Below, piece by piece: positions 1 through 8,690 of a stretch of 64,000 bases of DNA. The stretch is from Sphingomonas sp. SORGH_AS_0879 (GTDB lineage: Bacteria > Pseudomonadota > Alphaproteobacteria > Sphingomonadales > Sphingomonadaceae), in assembly GCF_030819175.1 (NCBI RefSeq), contig NZ_JAUTBJ010000002.1:2304001-2368000 (forward strand), written 5' to 3'. A program made the position numbers and the translations under genes. Under the pieces are notes generated by a model. That model was not told the origin of the DNA, searched no databases, and saw nothing but the letters and a program-made list of their open reading frames with translations. How positions within the stretch are numbered: position 1 is the first letter of the stretch; each line of letters begins with the position of its first letter.

Positions 1-1
1 G

Positions 2-1609
2 ATCGGCGATTTCTTCTCCGACACCTGGATCGCAGCGGAGCGCGCGGCAGCGGAAAGCGATTTGAAGCGCCTCGGCCAGATCGACCGTGCCAAGCTGACC
101 CCGACGAACCAGATTGCCTATGACGTGTTTCGCCAACAGACCGAGACGACGCTGAAGGGACTCGATCCGTCGCTTGTTGCGCTGACCATCGTGCGTCCGA
201 TGGACCATTTCTTTGGTATCCAGACCTTCTACCCCGAATTCGCCTCGGGCCAGGGCGCGGCCCCGTTCAACACGGTGGCGGATTACGACAATAACCTGAA
301 GCGCAACGTCGAATATGCCTATCTGCTGGACGAGGCGATCGAGCGCTTTCGGCAGGGCATGAAGACCGGCGTCGTGCAGCCCAAGCTGGTCGTGCGCAAC
401 ATGATCGCGCAGTTCGACAATCTGCTGGCGGTACCGGTCGAGAAATCCACCTTTTACGGCCCGCTCAAGCGTTTCCCCGCCACGATCCCGACCGCCGAGC
501 AGGCCCGGCTAAAGACGGCCTATGCGACCCAGATCCACGACGTCATCGTTCCCGCCGAAAAGCGGATGCGGACCTTCCTGGCCGACACCTATCTTCCCGC
601 CGCACGCGACTCGGTCGGGCTTGTCGGAATGCCCGGCGGTGACAAGCTCTATTCCTATCTGATCGAGCAGAACACGACCCTGCCGCTCAAGGCCGAGGAG
701 GTGCACCAGCTCGGCCTGTCGGAAGTCGCGCGTATCCTGAAGGCGATGGAAGTCCAAAAGCAGGCTGTCGGTTTCAAGGGCAGCCTGCCCGAATTCTTCA
801 CCTTCCTGCGCACCGATGCGCGTTTCCAGCCCAAATCGGCGGCGCAGTTGCGCGAAGGCTATGAGGCGATCGGGCGGCGCGTCGATGCGCGCATCCGCGA
901 GCAATTCTCGCTGATCCCCAAGACCGCACTCGAAATCCGGCCGGTCCCCGCCTTCAAGGAAAAGACGGACGCGGGCGGCTCCTATCAGGGCGGCACGCCG
1001 GACGGGACGCGGCCCGGCGTATTCTACTACAACACCTATGATCTTCCCTCCCGCTATATGTGGGAGATGGAAACGCTCTATCTGCACGAGGCGGTACCGG
1101 GGCATCATTTCCAGATCAGCCTGGCGCAGGAAAATGCGGCGCTGCCCGCCTTCATGCGGTTCGGCGGCAACACCGCTTATGCCGAAGGCTGGGCGCTCTA
1201 TGCCGAGACGCTCTGGCCCGAACTCGGAATGGAGACCGACCCCTATCAGCGGATGGGCGGCCTGAACGACGAGATGCTGCGCGCGATGCGGCTCGTGGTC
1301 GATACCGGCATTCACGCAAAGGGTTGGACCCGCGATCAGGCGATCGACTATATGCTCGCCAACTCCCCCATGGCGCGAACCGACGCGACGGCCGAGGTCG
1401 AGCGCTACATCGCCATTCCGGGTCAGGCTCTCGCCTACAAGATCGGACAGTTGACCATCAGCCGCCTGAAGGCCCAGGCCAAGGCGGAGTTGGGCGCCAA
1501 GTTCGATCCGCGGCGCTTCCATGCCGAAGTGCTGGACACCGGCGCATTGCCCATGCCGGTTCTGGAAAAGAAGATCGCCGACTGGATCGCCGCCGAAAAG
1601 AAGCGCTGA
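2..1609 (+). CDS. DUF885 family (putative metallopeptidase-like) protein, 5' truncated by the window edge
   Basis: The reading frame is open from the second base of the window, so the gene begins upstream and about 535 C-terminal residues are visible. The key motif is HEAVPGHH, near residue 360 of the visible part, an HExxxGHH zinc-site-like signature of the DUF885 family; it is followed by a conserved region around AEGWALYAE, which supplies a further Glu. DUF885 proteins are usually about 600 residues with an N-terminal signal peptide and are thought to be periplasmic or outer-membrane-associated peptidases, but substrates are mostly unknown. An internal TTG at 62 could be mistaken for a start, but homologous-looking sequence continues upstream of it. 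It ends convergently with regA, and the spacer carries a repeat hairpin. Confidence 0.85.
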   Translation: MGDFFSDTWIAAERAAAESDLKRLGQIDRAKLTPTNQIAYDVFRQQTETTLKGLDPSLVALTIVRPMDHFFGIQTFYPEFASGQGAAPFNTVADYDNNLKRNVEYAYLLDEAIERFRQGMKTGVVQPKLVVRNMIAQFDNLLAVPVEKSTFYGPLKRFPATIPTAEQARLKTAYATQIHDVIVPAEKRMRTFLADTYLPAARDSVGLVGMPGGDKLYSYLIEQNTTLPLKAEEVHQLGLSEVARILKAMEVQKQAVGFKGSLPEFFTFLRTDARFQPKSAAQLREGYEAIGRRVDARIREQFSLIPKTALEIRPVPAFKEKTDAGGSYQGGTPDGTRPGVFYYNTYDLPSRYMWEMETLYLHEAVPGHHFQISLAQENAALPAFMRFGGNTAYAEGWALYAETLWPELGMETDPYQRMGGLNDEMLRAMRLVVDTGIHAKGWTRDQAIDYMLANSPMARTDATAEVERYIAIPGQALAYKIGQLTISRLKAQAKAELGAKFDPRRFHAEVLDTGALPMPVLEKKIADWIAAEKKR

Positions 1610-1623
1610 TACCTGTCTCAATT

Positions 1624-1675
1624 CCTCCCCTGTAAGGGGAGGTGGCAGGCCGGAGGCCTGACGGAGGGGTATCCC
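1624..1675. repeat. Extragenic palindromic repeat, copy 1
   Basis: The spacer between the convergent DUF885 gene and regA contains a perfect 8 bp hairpin (CCTCCCCT, loop GTA, AGGGGAGG; 1624-1642), then a second palindrome (CAGGCC, loop GGA, GGCCTG; 1646-1660) and the tail GACGGAGGGGTATCC. A closely similar block (GGCAGGCC, then GGCGGAGGGGGTATCC, plus a CCTCCCC hairpin) is found at 61300-61388, also between convergent genes. It lacks a clean T run, so terminator activity is possible but not shown. Confidence 0.6.
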
Positions 1676-1705
1676 GCTCGATGGGCCGATACCTCTCCAC
1701 CTGCC

Positions 1706-2242
1706 CTATGGAACGTGGCGCTTCTCCAGCTTCCGGGCCAGCGTCCTGCGGTGCATGCCGAGCCGACGCGCCGTTTCGGAAATGTTGAAGTTGGTTTCGG
1801 CCAGCGTCTCGTTGATCCGCTCCCATTCCAGCGTCTTGATCGAACTGGGCCGGTCGGTGATCGCGGTCGTCGTATCGCCGCCCGCCTTGTGGAAGGCGGC
1901 TTCGATGTCGTCGGTGTTGGAAGGCTTGGCAAGATAATGGCACGCGCCGAGCTTGATTGCCTCGACCGCCGTCGCGATGCTCGCAAAGCCGGTCAGCACG
2001 ACGATCAGCATCTCCGGGTCATGTGCATGGAGCGTCTGGACGCAGGCCAGCCCCGAAGCCTGACCGAGCTTCAGGTCGACCACCGCATAGCGCGGCGTCG
2101 TTTCCGACAGGATCCCGACCAGCGCATCCGGGCCATGCGCCACCCACACGCGGTAGCCCCGCCGCTCGAACGAGCGTTGCAGCGTGCGCGCGAAGGTCTC
2201 GTCATCCTCGACGATCACCAGGGACCGTTCCTCGTCCATCAT
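1706..2242 (-). CDS. regA: RegA/PrrA/ActR-type redox response regulator
   Basis: A 178-residue response regulator made of an N-terminal receiver domain (acidic pair near residues 12-14, phospho-acceptor Asp56 in VVDLKLG, conserved Lys in LAKPS) and a short C-terminal Fis-type helix-turn-helix ending in MHRRTLARKLEKR. This compact receiver plus Fis layout without an AAA+ domain is typical of RegA/PrrA/ActR, the global redox regulators of alphaproteobacteria that control respiration, terminal oxidases, nitrogen and carbon metabolism. Its start (tandem ATG codons at 2242 and 2239) overlaps the regB stop by 4 bases, so translation is coupled. It is the last gene of the cyoABCD-SURF1-regB-regA run. 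Confidence 0.9.
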   Translation of the reverse strand: MMDEERSLVIVEDDETFARTLQRSFERRGYRVWVAHGPDALVGILSETTPRYAVVDLKLGQASGLACVQTLHAHDPEMLIVVLTGFASIATAVEAIKLGACHYLAKPSNTDDIEAAFHKAGGDTTTAITDRPSSIKTLEWERINETLAETNFNISETARRLGMHRRTLARKLEKRHVP

Positions 2243-3549
2243 GCCTCCCGATCCGATAAGCCGATCATGCTCAGAGGTAGTGTCAGGGTGACGACCGCGC
2301 CACCCTCCGGCCGATTGGCGGCCTCGACTCGTCCGCCCAGCTTACGCACGACGCTGGAGACGAGGAACAGGCCGACGCCATGCCCTTCTCCCTTGGTCGA
2401 TTGCTGCGGGCGACCGACCTGCGACAGGGTGGAAGACGTGAAGCCCGGCCCCCGATCGGTGACCCGGACGGCGACTGCCCCGCCCTCGCGCATGACGGAC
2501 AGCCCCACCCAATGCGGCGATGCCTCCGCCGCATTGTCGAGCACGTTCCACACCGCCTGCTTGATCGCGGGATCGGACACGATCGCCGCGTCATCGTCGG
2601 TCCGCTGATAATCGAGCGCCACTTGGGCATGGCTTTGCCGCCACTCACCGACGATCGTGTCGATGAAGCGTCCGACCTCGGACAGTTCCGCCGCCTCGCC
2701 GCGCGGCTCTCCGGCGGATTGAAGAATGCGGGTGACGATCGCCTTGCACCGCTGGACCTCGGCCTGCATCTCGGCGATCTCGCCCATGAGCTCGGCGTCG
2801 TCGCGCAGCTTGGGCACCCGCCGCCAATCGCTCAGGATTACCGACAGGCTGGCCAACGGCGTGCCAAGCTCATGCGCCGCACCCGAGGCGAGCAGGCCCA
2901 TGCGGACGATATGCTCCTCCTCCGACGCCTGCTCGCGCAGGTCAGCCAGCCGCGCCGCGCTCTGGCGGAGATTGTGGCTGATGCGGGTGACGAACAGGAT
3001 CAGCAGGCCCGCGACGATCGCAAAGCTCAACCAATTGCCCAGCGTATGCAGTCCCGCGATGTCGCCGAACAGCCATGGCGGAAATGCCAGCGGCCGATGG
3101 TGGAGCGATAGCAGGCCGAAGCAGACACCGGTGATCCCCGCCAGAGCCCAGGCGGACCAGGTCTCCAGCAGGACCGCGCCCAGCACCACTTGGATCAGAT
3201 AGAGCGAGATGAACGGATTGGTCGCGCCACCCGCCAGGAATAGCTGGAGCGTCAGCGTGCCGACATCGAACATCAGGGCGAAGAGCAGTTCGGTGTTGGT
3301 GATCCGGTGGAAGCGCAGGCGGAAATGGCTGAGCAGATTGATCGCCACCGCCATGCCGAGCACGCCCAACATGGCCACCACGGGAAGCTGAACGCCCATG
3401 ACCCGGTTGACGAACAGGATCGTCACCAACTGTCCCGCCACCGCCATCCAGCGCAGGTGGATCAGCTGGCGCATATTCGCCGTCCCCGCGGTCGCATCCG
3501 CTTCGCGCGGACGGATGGTGAACGGCAGGAAAGGCGGGACGCCCGTCAC
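2239..3549 (-). CDS. regB: RegB/PrrB/ActS-type redox sensor histidine kinase
   Basis: A membrane histidine kinase with about six hydrophobic segments in residues 30-190, a HisKA H-box (AAHELGTPL, His226) and a HATPase domain ending near GEGHGVGLFLV. Two RegB hallmarks are visible. GGATNPF at about residue 107 matches the GGxxNPF quinone-sensing motif, and Cys268 in QRCKAIV lies 42 residues after the phospho-His, the spacing expected of the RegB redox-box cysteine. I chose the GTG at 3549 because it overlaps the SURF1 stop as GTGA and has GGAGG upstream; an upstream GTG at 3567 would add six residues. RegB is inhibited by oxidised quinone, so placement behind a quinol oxidase operon makes biological sense. 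Confidence 0.9.
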   Translation of the reverse strand: MTGVPPFLPFTIRPREADATAGTANMRQLIHLRWMAVAGQLVTILFVNRVMGVQLPVVAMLGVLGMAVAINLLSHFRLRFHRITNTELLFALMFDVGTLTLQLFLAGGATNPFISLYLIQVVLGAVLLETWSAWALAGITGVCFGLLSLHHRPLAFPPWLFGDIAGLHTLGNWLSFAIVAGLLILFVTRISHNLRQSAARLADLREQASEEEHIVRMGLLASGAAHELGTPLASLSVILSDWRRVPKLRDDAELMGEIAEMQAEVQRCKAIVTRILQSAGEPRGEAAELSEVGRFIDTIVGEWRQSHAQVALDYQRTDDDAAIVSDPAIKQAVWNVLDNAAEASPHWVGLSVMREGGAVAVRVTDRGPGFTSSTLSQVGRPQQSTKGEGHGVGLFLVSSVVRKLGGRVEAANRPEGGAVVTLTLPLSMIGLSDREA

Positions 3550-4256
3550 TCGCGGCCCCGCCTCCACAGGATGACCAGCCCGACGACGGTCAGGATCGCC
3601 AGCGCGAACCAGGTCAGCGCATAGGACAAATGACTGTTGCGGAAGGCGACGACCGTCAGCCCGCCGATCGGATAGCCGCCCGGATTGGGCGTGGCGTCGG
3701 CGTCGATGAAATAGGGGGCGACGGGGCCCAATTGCTTGGCGGCGGCGATCGCCTCGACATCGCGCGAATACCAGCGATCGGCGACCGGGTCGTTCGAGCG
3801 GAGAAACGCCCCTTTCGGCTCGCTGATCCGGACGAGCCCGGTGATGCGGACCGGTCCGTTCCGGCGGTCATGATCGGCCCGGCGCTCGGCGGGCACGAAA
3901 CCACGGTTGACGAGGATGGTGAAGCGCGGTCCGACCAGCGGCGTCAGGACCCAATAGCCCGGCCCCCGCTCGGTCACCGCCTGGACGAACGTCTCGCGGT
4001 CGTTGCGGAAGGTGCCGGTCGCGGTGACCCGGCGATAGACGTCCTGGGGACCGGCGGTCGGGGGAGCCGCAACGGGCGCGGCGTGGAGCCGGGCATCGAC
4101 CTTGGCGATCAGGTCTAGCTTCCACACCCGGCGCTGCAACTGCCACACGCCAAGCGACAGAAAAGCCGCGATCAGGGCCAGGCCTATCGCGGTCAGGATC
4201 GCCGGCACCAGCGGCGAGCGGCCGCGCCGCTCTCCGCTGACGCCAGCATCGGCCAT
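3546..4256 (-). CDS. SURF1 family cytochrome oxidase assembly protein
   Basis: A 236-residue protein with the classic SURF1 layout: an N-terminal membrane segment (about residues 15-38), a soluble extracytoplasmic middle, and a C-terminal membrane segment (about 212-230, SYALTWFALAILTVVGLVIL). Family motifs include LGVWQLQRR near the first helix, ILVNRGFVP in the middle and GGLTVVAFRNSHLSYALTW at the end. SURF1 proteins help insert heme into subunit I of heme-copper oxidases and are best known with aa3 enzymes. Here the gene follows cyoD, with the ATG overlapping the cyoD stop by one base (TAATG), so it probably serves the adjacent quinol oxidase. Confidence 0.9.
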   Translation of the reverse strand: MADAGVSGERRGRSPLVPAILTAIGLALIAAFLSLGVWQLQRRVWKLDLIAKVDARLHAAPVAAPPTAGPQDVYRRVTATGTFRNDRETFVQAVTERGPGYWVLTPLVGPRFTILVNRGFVPAERRADHDRRNGPVRITGLVRISEPKGAFLRSNDPVADRWYSRDVEAIAAAKQLGPVAPYFIDADATPNPGGYPIGGLTVVAFRNSHLSYALTWFALAILTVVGLVILWRRGRE

Positions 4257-4663
4257 TACATGCCGCCGCCCAGTTGGGCGGCCATGTCCGGCATCATGTT
4301 GGTGTTCATGTGATACATGACCCAGATCGATCCGCTCAGCGTGATGACGACCAGAACAGCGGTAAACACCAGCGCCATCATCGTCCAGCCACCCTCCGAC
4401 TTGGTGTTCATGTGGAGGAAGTAGATCATGTGGACGACGATCTGGACGAAGGCGAGGCCCATGATGACCAAGGCGGTCGTCTGGGTATCGCCCAGCGCGC
4501 CGGTCATGACCGCCCAGAACGGGACGGCCGTCAGGATCACCGACAGCACGAAGCCGATCATGTAACCCTTGAGCGAACCATGCCCATGGGTGTCGCCATG
4601 TGCGTGGAGATCATGGTCCAGATTGGCGTGGTCGCTATGACCATGGGGGGGATGAGCGCTCAA
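4256..4663 (-). CDS. cyoD: Cytochrome o ubiquinol oxidase subunit IV
   Basis: Three hydrophobic helices (starting [33 protein letters not shown] and [20 protein letters not shown]) match CyoD, the small accessory subunit of bo3-type quinol oxidase. I chose a TTG start at 4663. It overlaps the cyoC stop as TTGA, has GGGAG seven bases upstream, and gives 135 residues, near the family length. Reading further upstream would overlap cyoC out of its frame and add non-family sequence. The N terminus is unusual: nine His fall in about 27 residues ([11 protein letters not shown] and onwards), suggesting metal binding or simply a disordered extension. Confidence 0.88.
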   Translation of the reverse strand: MSAHPPHGHSDHANLDHDLHAHGDTHGHGSLKGYMIGFVLSVILTAVPFWAVMTGALGDTQTTALVIMGLAFVQIVVHMIYFLHMNTKSEGGWTMMALVFTAVLVVITLSGSIWVMYHMNTNMMPDMAAQLGGGM

Positions 4664-5298
4664 CGGAGAACTCCCAGAAGATAGACAAAGGTGAAGACGC
4701 CGATCCAGACGACGTCCAGGAAGTGCCAGAACATCGACAGGCACATCAGGCGACGCTTATTCGCTTCGATCAGTCCGAAGCGGCCAACCTGCACCATCAG
4801 CGTGACCAGCCAGATCGAGCCGAAGGTGACGTGCAGACCGTGCGTGCCGACCAGCGTGAAGAAGGACGACAGGAAGGCCGAACGCTGCGGACCCGCGCCC
4901 TCATGAATGAGGTTGGCGAATTCGTACAGTTCGATCGACAGGAAGGCGAGACCGAACAGGCCGGTAATGCCCAGCCAGATCAGCGTGTTCGACTTCTGGT
5001 TCTTCTCCATCGCGATCATGGCGAAGCCATAGGTGATCGACGACAAGAGCAGCATCGAGGTGTTGAGCGCGACCAGCGGAAGCTCGAAAATCTCCCGCGG
5101 CGTCGGCCCGCCCGCATAGCTGGTGCCGAGCACGCCGTAAGTGGCGAACAGGATGGCGAAGATGAGACAATCGCTCATCAGGTACATCCAGAAACCGATG
5201 GCGGTCGAGCCACCGGATTCGTGATGATGATCCTCGTCCTCGACCAGATAATAGGTCGGGTTCTTGGCCGGATCGGCGCTCAGAACGTCGGTCGACAT
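4660..5298 (-). CDS. cyoC: Cytochrome o ubiquinol oxidase subunit III
   Basis: A 212-residue heme-copper oxidase subunit III family membrane protein with five hydrophobic segments. Recognisable stretches are [20 protein letters not shown] near residue 35 and [11 protein letters not shown] near 147, the latter being the usual subunit III motif in helix 4. Subunit III stabilises the catalytic core and carries no redox centres. Its ATG lies three bases after the cyoB stop, and its own stop overlaps the cyoD start. Confidence 0.93.
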   Translation of the reverse strand: MSTDVLSADPAKNPTYYLVEDEDHHHESGGSTAIGFWMYLMSDCLIFAILFATYGVLGTSYAGGPTPREIFELPLVALNTSMLLLSSITYGFAMIAMEKNQKSNTLIWLGITGLFGLAFLSIELYEFANLIHEGAGPQRSAFLSSFFTLVGTHGLHVTFGSIWLVTLMVQVGRFGLIEANKRRLMCLSMFWHFLDVVWIGVFTFVYLLGVLR

Positions 5299-5301
5299 GG
5301 A

Positions 5302-7296
5302 TCAGGCTCCCTGCCCGAGCAGGCGACGCCGCTCGCTTTCCGTTGCCACGACTTCTTCGACGGGGATGTAATAGTCGCGGTCATAGTTGAACGTGTGCCA
5401 GATGGCGACGACGACGACACCCAGCAGCGCGATGGCGGCCAGCCACCACATGTACCAGATCATACCGAAGCCGAAGGCAGTCGACAGACCCGCGATGATG
5501 ACGCCGGTGCCCGTGTTCTTGGGCATGTGGATCGCGCGATAGCCTTCGGTCGGCGCCTCGGCCTTCTTGTCCTTCATGTCGTACCAGGCGTCCAGTTCAT
5601 GGATGACGGGAGTGAAGGCGAAGTTGTAATCCGGCGGCGGCGACGAGGTCGCCCATTCCAGCGTGCGGCCGTTCCAGGGATCGCCCGTCACGTCGCGCAG
5701 CTCCTCCTTCTTCCAGATCGACACGCCGATCTGAACCAGGAAGGCCCCGATACCGCCCGCGATCATCAGCGCACCCAGCAGGGCGACGACGAAGTAGATC
5801 TGCAACGACGGATCCTCGAAATGGTGCAGACGACGGGTCACGCCCATCAGGCCCATGATGTAGAGCGGCGTGAATGCGACCCAGAAGCCGATGACCCACA
5901 GCCAGAACGACACCTTGCCCCAGAACTGGTTGAGCTTGAACCCGAAGGCCTTGGGCCACCAGTAGTTGATCGCCGCAAAGGCCCCGAACAGCACGCCGCC
6001 GATGATCACGTTGTGGAAGTGCGCGATCAGGAACAGCGAATTGTGCAGCACGAAGTCGGCGGGCGGAACGGCCAGCAGGACGCCGGTCATGCCACCGATG
6101 GTGAAGGTCAGCATGAACGCGATGGTCCACATCATCGGCAGCTCGAACCGGATGCGCCCCTTATACATGGTGAACAGCCAGTTGAAGATCTTCGCGCCCG
6201 TCGGGATCGAGATCACCATGGTGGTGATACCGAAAAACGAGTTGACGCTGGCGCCCGAACCCATGGTGAAGAAGTGGTGCAGCCAGACCAGGTACGACAG
6301 GATCGTGATGACGATCGAGGCGTAGACCATCGAGGTATAGCCGAACAAACGCTTCCCCGAAAAGGTCGAGGTCACTTCCGAGAACACGCCGAACAGCGGC
6401 AGGATCAGGATGTAAACCTCCGGGTGACCCCAGATCCAGATCAGGTTCACGTACATCATCGGATTGCCGCCGAGATTGTTCGTGAAGAAGTTGGTGCCGA
6501 CATAGCGGTCGAGCGACAGCAGGACGAGCGTGGCGGTCAGCACGGGGAAGCTGGCGACGATCAGGACGTTCGCGCACAGCGAGGTCCAGCAGAAGACCGG
6601 CAGCTTCATCATGGTCATGCCCGGCGCGCGCATCTTGATGATGGTCGCGATCAGGTTGATGCCCGACAGGGTCGTGCCGACACCCGCCACCTGCAATGCC
6701 CAGATATAATAATCGACGCCCACGTCAGGACTGAAATCCAGTTCCGACAGCGGCGGGAAGGCCAGCCAGCCGGTCCGCGCGAACTCGCCGATGAAAAGCG
6801 AGGCCATGACCAGCACCACGCCGCCTGCGGTCATCCAGAAGCTCAAATTATTGAGATACGGGAAGGACACGTCCCGCGCGCCGATCTGGAGCGGGATGAC
6901 GTAGTTCATCAGGCCGGTGATGATCGGCATCGCCACGAAGAAGATCATGATGACACCGTGGGCGGTGAACACCTGATCATAATGGTGCGAGTTCAGGAAG
7001 CCCTGGTTATCGCCGAACGCGATCGCCTGCTGCCCGCGCATCATCAACGCGTCGGCAAAGCCGCGCAGCAGCATGACGATACCCAGGATCATATACATGA
7101 TCCCGATGCGCTTGTGATCGACGGTGGTGAACCACTCCTTCCAGAGATAGCCCCACAGCTTGAACTTGGTGATGAGCGCCAGAACTGCGATCCCGCCGAC
7201 CGCGACACCCAGGAAGGTGCCGACGACGATGGGCTCGTGGATCGGAAGCGACTCGATCGATAGCCGTCCGAAGATGGTCTTTATGATGTTGTCCAT
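5302..7296 (-). CDS. cyoB: Cytochrome o ubiquinol oxidase subunit I
   Basis: A 664-residue subunit I, the catalytic heme-copper core that reduces oxygen to water and pumps protons. Conserved ligand regions are visible: [12 protein letters not shown] (low-spin heme His), [12 protein letters not shown] (CuB His and the cross-linked Tyr), LHHFFTMG (the CuB His pair) and HFHNVIIGG (heme ligands). The long N-terminal helix region with [14 protein letters not shown] is typical of CyoB. It lies 11 bases after cyoA, and the spacer carries a GAGG-type ribosome site. No heme O synthase (cyoE) is seen in this window, so that gene must lie elsewhere. Confidence 0.96.
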   Translation of the reverse strand: MDNIIKTIFGRLSIESLPIHEPIVVGTFLGVAVGGIAVLALITKFKLWGYLWKEWFTTVDHKRIGIMYMILGIVMLLRGFADALMMRGQQAIAFGDNQGFLNSHHYDQVFTAHGVIMIFFVAMPIITGLMNYVIPLQIGARDVSFPYLNNLSFWMTAGGVVLVMASLFIGEFARTGWLAFPPLSELDFSPDVGVDYYIWALQVAGVGTTLSGINLIATIIKMRAPGMTMMKLPVFCWTSLCANVLIVASFPVLTATLVLLSLDRYVGTNFFTNNLGGNPMMYVNLIWIWGHPEVYILILPLFGVFSEVTSTFSGKRLFGYTSMVYASIVITILSYLVWLHHFFTMGSGASVNSFFGITTMVISIPTGAKIFNWLFTMYKGRIRFELPMMWTIAFMLTFTIGGMTGVLLAVPPADFVLHNSLFLIAHFHNVIIGGVLFGAFAAINYWWPKAFGFKLNQFWGKVSFWLWVIGFWVAFTPLYIMGLMGVTRRLHHFEDPSLQIYFVVALLGALMIAGGIGAFLVQIGVSIWKKEELRDVTGDPWNGRTLEWATSSPPPDYNFAFTPVIHELDAWYDMKDKKAEAPTEGYRAIHMPKNTGTGVIIAGLSTAFGFGMIWYMWWLAAIALLGVVVVAIWHTFNYDRDYYIPVEEVVATESERRRLLGQGA

Positions 7297-7307
7297 GATG
7301 GCGTGCC

Positions 7308-8519
7308 TCAGCCGCGACCCGCACCGGCATGACCAAGGGTCTGCGGGCCGGGGGTCTGCGGAATGGAAAGGAAGGACATGCGGCGGTTCTTCATCTCGCC
7401 CGGTTCCTGCACGCCCTTCGACGGCACAGGCTCCTTGCTCTGATGCGGCGACGTCTGGATTTCCTCAGGCGACTTTTCGAGCGCGCCCTTGGTCCGGTCG
7501 CCATGCATCGGGCCGGTGTTGTTGACGGGCGGATTGCCCTCACCAACCTTCATCTTGTGCGGATCTCCACCACCGGTCATGCGGTCGTGCATCATCACGT
7601 CCGACATGCAGGGCGTGTTCTCGGCGACGCAGCGGTTGACGACGCGGTCGAACAGGCCACCCTGGACGCCGCTGAAATACATGGCGGGCACATACTCGCT
7701 GGGACGCTCGACGGCCAGGAAGGCGGCGCGGGTCAACTCACCCTTGCCCTTGGCCTGCCCCGCCTGCGAGGTGCGGACCTTCTCGACCCACTGGTCGAAA
7801 CCGTTCGCCTGAAGCGCGTAGACCGGGAAGTTCATGCCCGAGAAACCCGCGCCGCTATAGTGCGACGACAGCCCCTTGAACGTACCCTCGCGGTTCATGA
7901 CCGCGTGCAGCTTCGTCTCCATGCCGGGCATGGTGTAGATCATGCCCGCCATCGCCGGAATGTAGAAGGCGTTCATCACCGAGGTGCCGGTCAGGCGGAA
8001 CTCGACCGGACGATCCACCGGCAGCGCCAGTTCGTTGACCGTCGCGATGCCCTGCTCCGGATAGATGAACAGCCATTTCCAGTCGAGCGCGACGACCTGC
8101 ACCTCGAGCGGCTTGACGCCCGTTGCAACCGGCTGGCCGGGGGCAGTCCGCTCGATCGGGCGATACGGATCAAGCAGATGGGTGCTCGTCCACGTCACCG
8201 CGCCCAGGCAGATGATGATCAGCAGTGGGGCCGACCAGATCACCAGTTCCAGCATGGTGGAGTGATCGAACTCGGGATCATATTCGGCTTCGGTATTGCT
8301 CTTGCGATAGCGCCACGCGAACAGCACCGTCAGCACCATCACCGGAATGATGATCAGCAGCATCAGGGCCGTTGCGATCAGGACCAGATCGCGTTGCTGC
8401 ACGGCAACGTCACCGGCAGGGTTGAGCACGACCGCGTCGCATCCCCCCAGCATGGCCAGGAGGGGCAAGGCGGCCCAGCGAAGAGGGCGCAGGCGCGCAA
8501 GGCTCGACGAATGAGACAT
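7308..8519 (-). CDS. cyoA: Cytochrome o ubiquinol oxidase subunit II (lipoprotein)
   Basis: The ATG at 8519 gives a 403-residue protein starting [10 protein letters not shown], with a lipoprotein signal ending in LAMLGGC, as in CyoA family members; a longer frame from 8624 would put non-signal sequence in front. Two membrane helices follow (about 50-75 and 95-115), then a cupredoxin-like domain with [23 protein letters not shown] and [16 protein letters not shown]. Like other quinol oxidases it lacks the CuA cysteines of cytochrome c oxidases. The C terminus is about 90 residues longer than the E. coli protein, rich in Pro, Gly and charged residues. It is the first gene of the seven-gene run. 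Confidence 0.93.
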   Translation of the reverse strand: MSHSSSLARLRPLRWAALPLLAMLGGCDAVVLNPAGDVAVQQRDLVLIATALMLLIIIPVMVLTVLFAWRYRKSNTEAEYDPEFDHSTMLELVIWSAPLLIIICLGAVTWTSTHLLDPYRPIERTAPGQPVATGVKPLEVQVVALDWKWLFIYPEQGIATVNELALPVDRPVEFRLTGTSVMNAFYIPAMAGMIYTMPGMETKLHAVMNREGTFKGLSSHYSGAGFSGMNFPVYALQANGFDQWVEKVRTSQAGQAKGKGELTRAAFLAVERPSEYVPAMYFSGVQGGLFDRVVNRCVAENTPCMSDVMMHDRMTGGGDPHKMKVGEGNPPVNNTGPMHGDRTKGALEKSPEEIQTSPHQSKEPVPSKGVQEPGEMKNRRMSFLSIPQTPGPQTLGHAGAGRG

Positions 8520-8557
8520 ATGGGAAGCGCCGCTACGCCTTTGCTGCACGTGCGCAC

Positions 8558-8576
8558 ATTGGACAGTTTGTCCAAT
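8558..8576. promoter_or_regulatory. Perfect inverted repeat upstream of cyoA, candidate operator
   Basis: ATTGGACAGTTTGTCCAAT is a perfect 8 bp inverted repeat with a 3-base spacer, 39-57 bases upstream of the cyoA ATG, in the divergent space shared with the MFS gene. It does not match FNR (TTGAT-N4-ATCAA) and has no T run on the cyoA side, so a protein-binding site is more likely than a terminator. The bound factor is unknown. Confidence 0.4.
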
Positions 8577-8690
8577 CCCCGTGGTCGTTCGAAAGGCGCA
8601 TAGGCGCGGCAGAATGGCGGTCATGCGCGGTCTTTATGCACTGCAACCGACCCGCCTCGATAACTTGGAAGAAGTCAGGACTGGCAGCCG

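Noticed and set aside
4600..7263. An 887-codon open frame on the plus strand, antisense to cyoBCD
   Set aside because: Charged, His/Asp/Arg-rich translation without domain motifs; a typical shadow of high-GC third codon positions over well-supported membrane genes.
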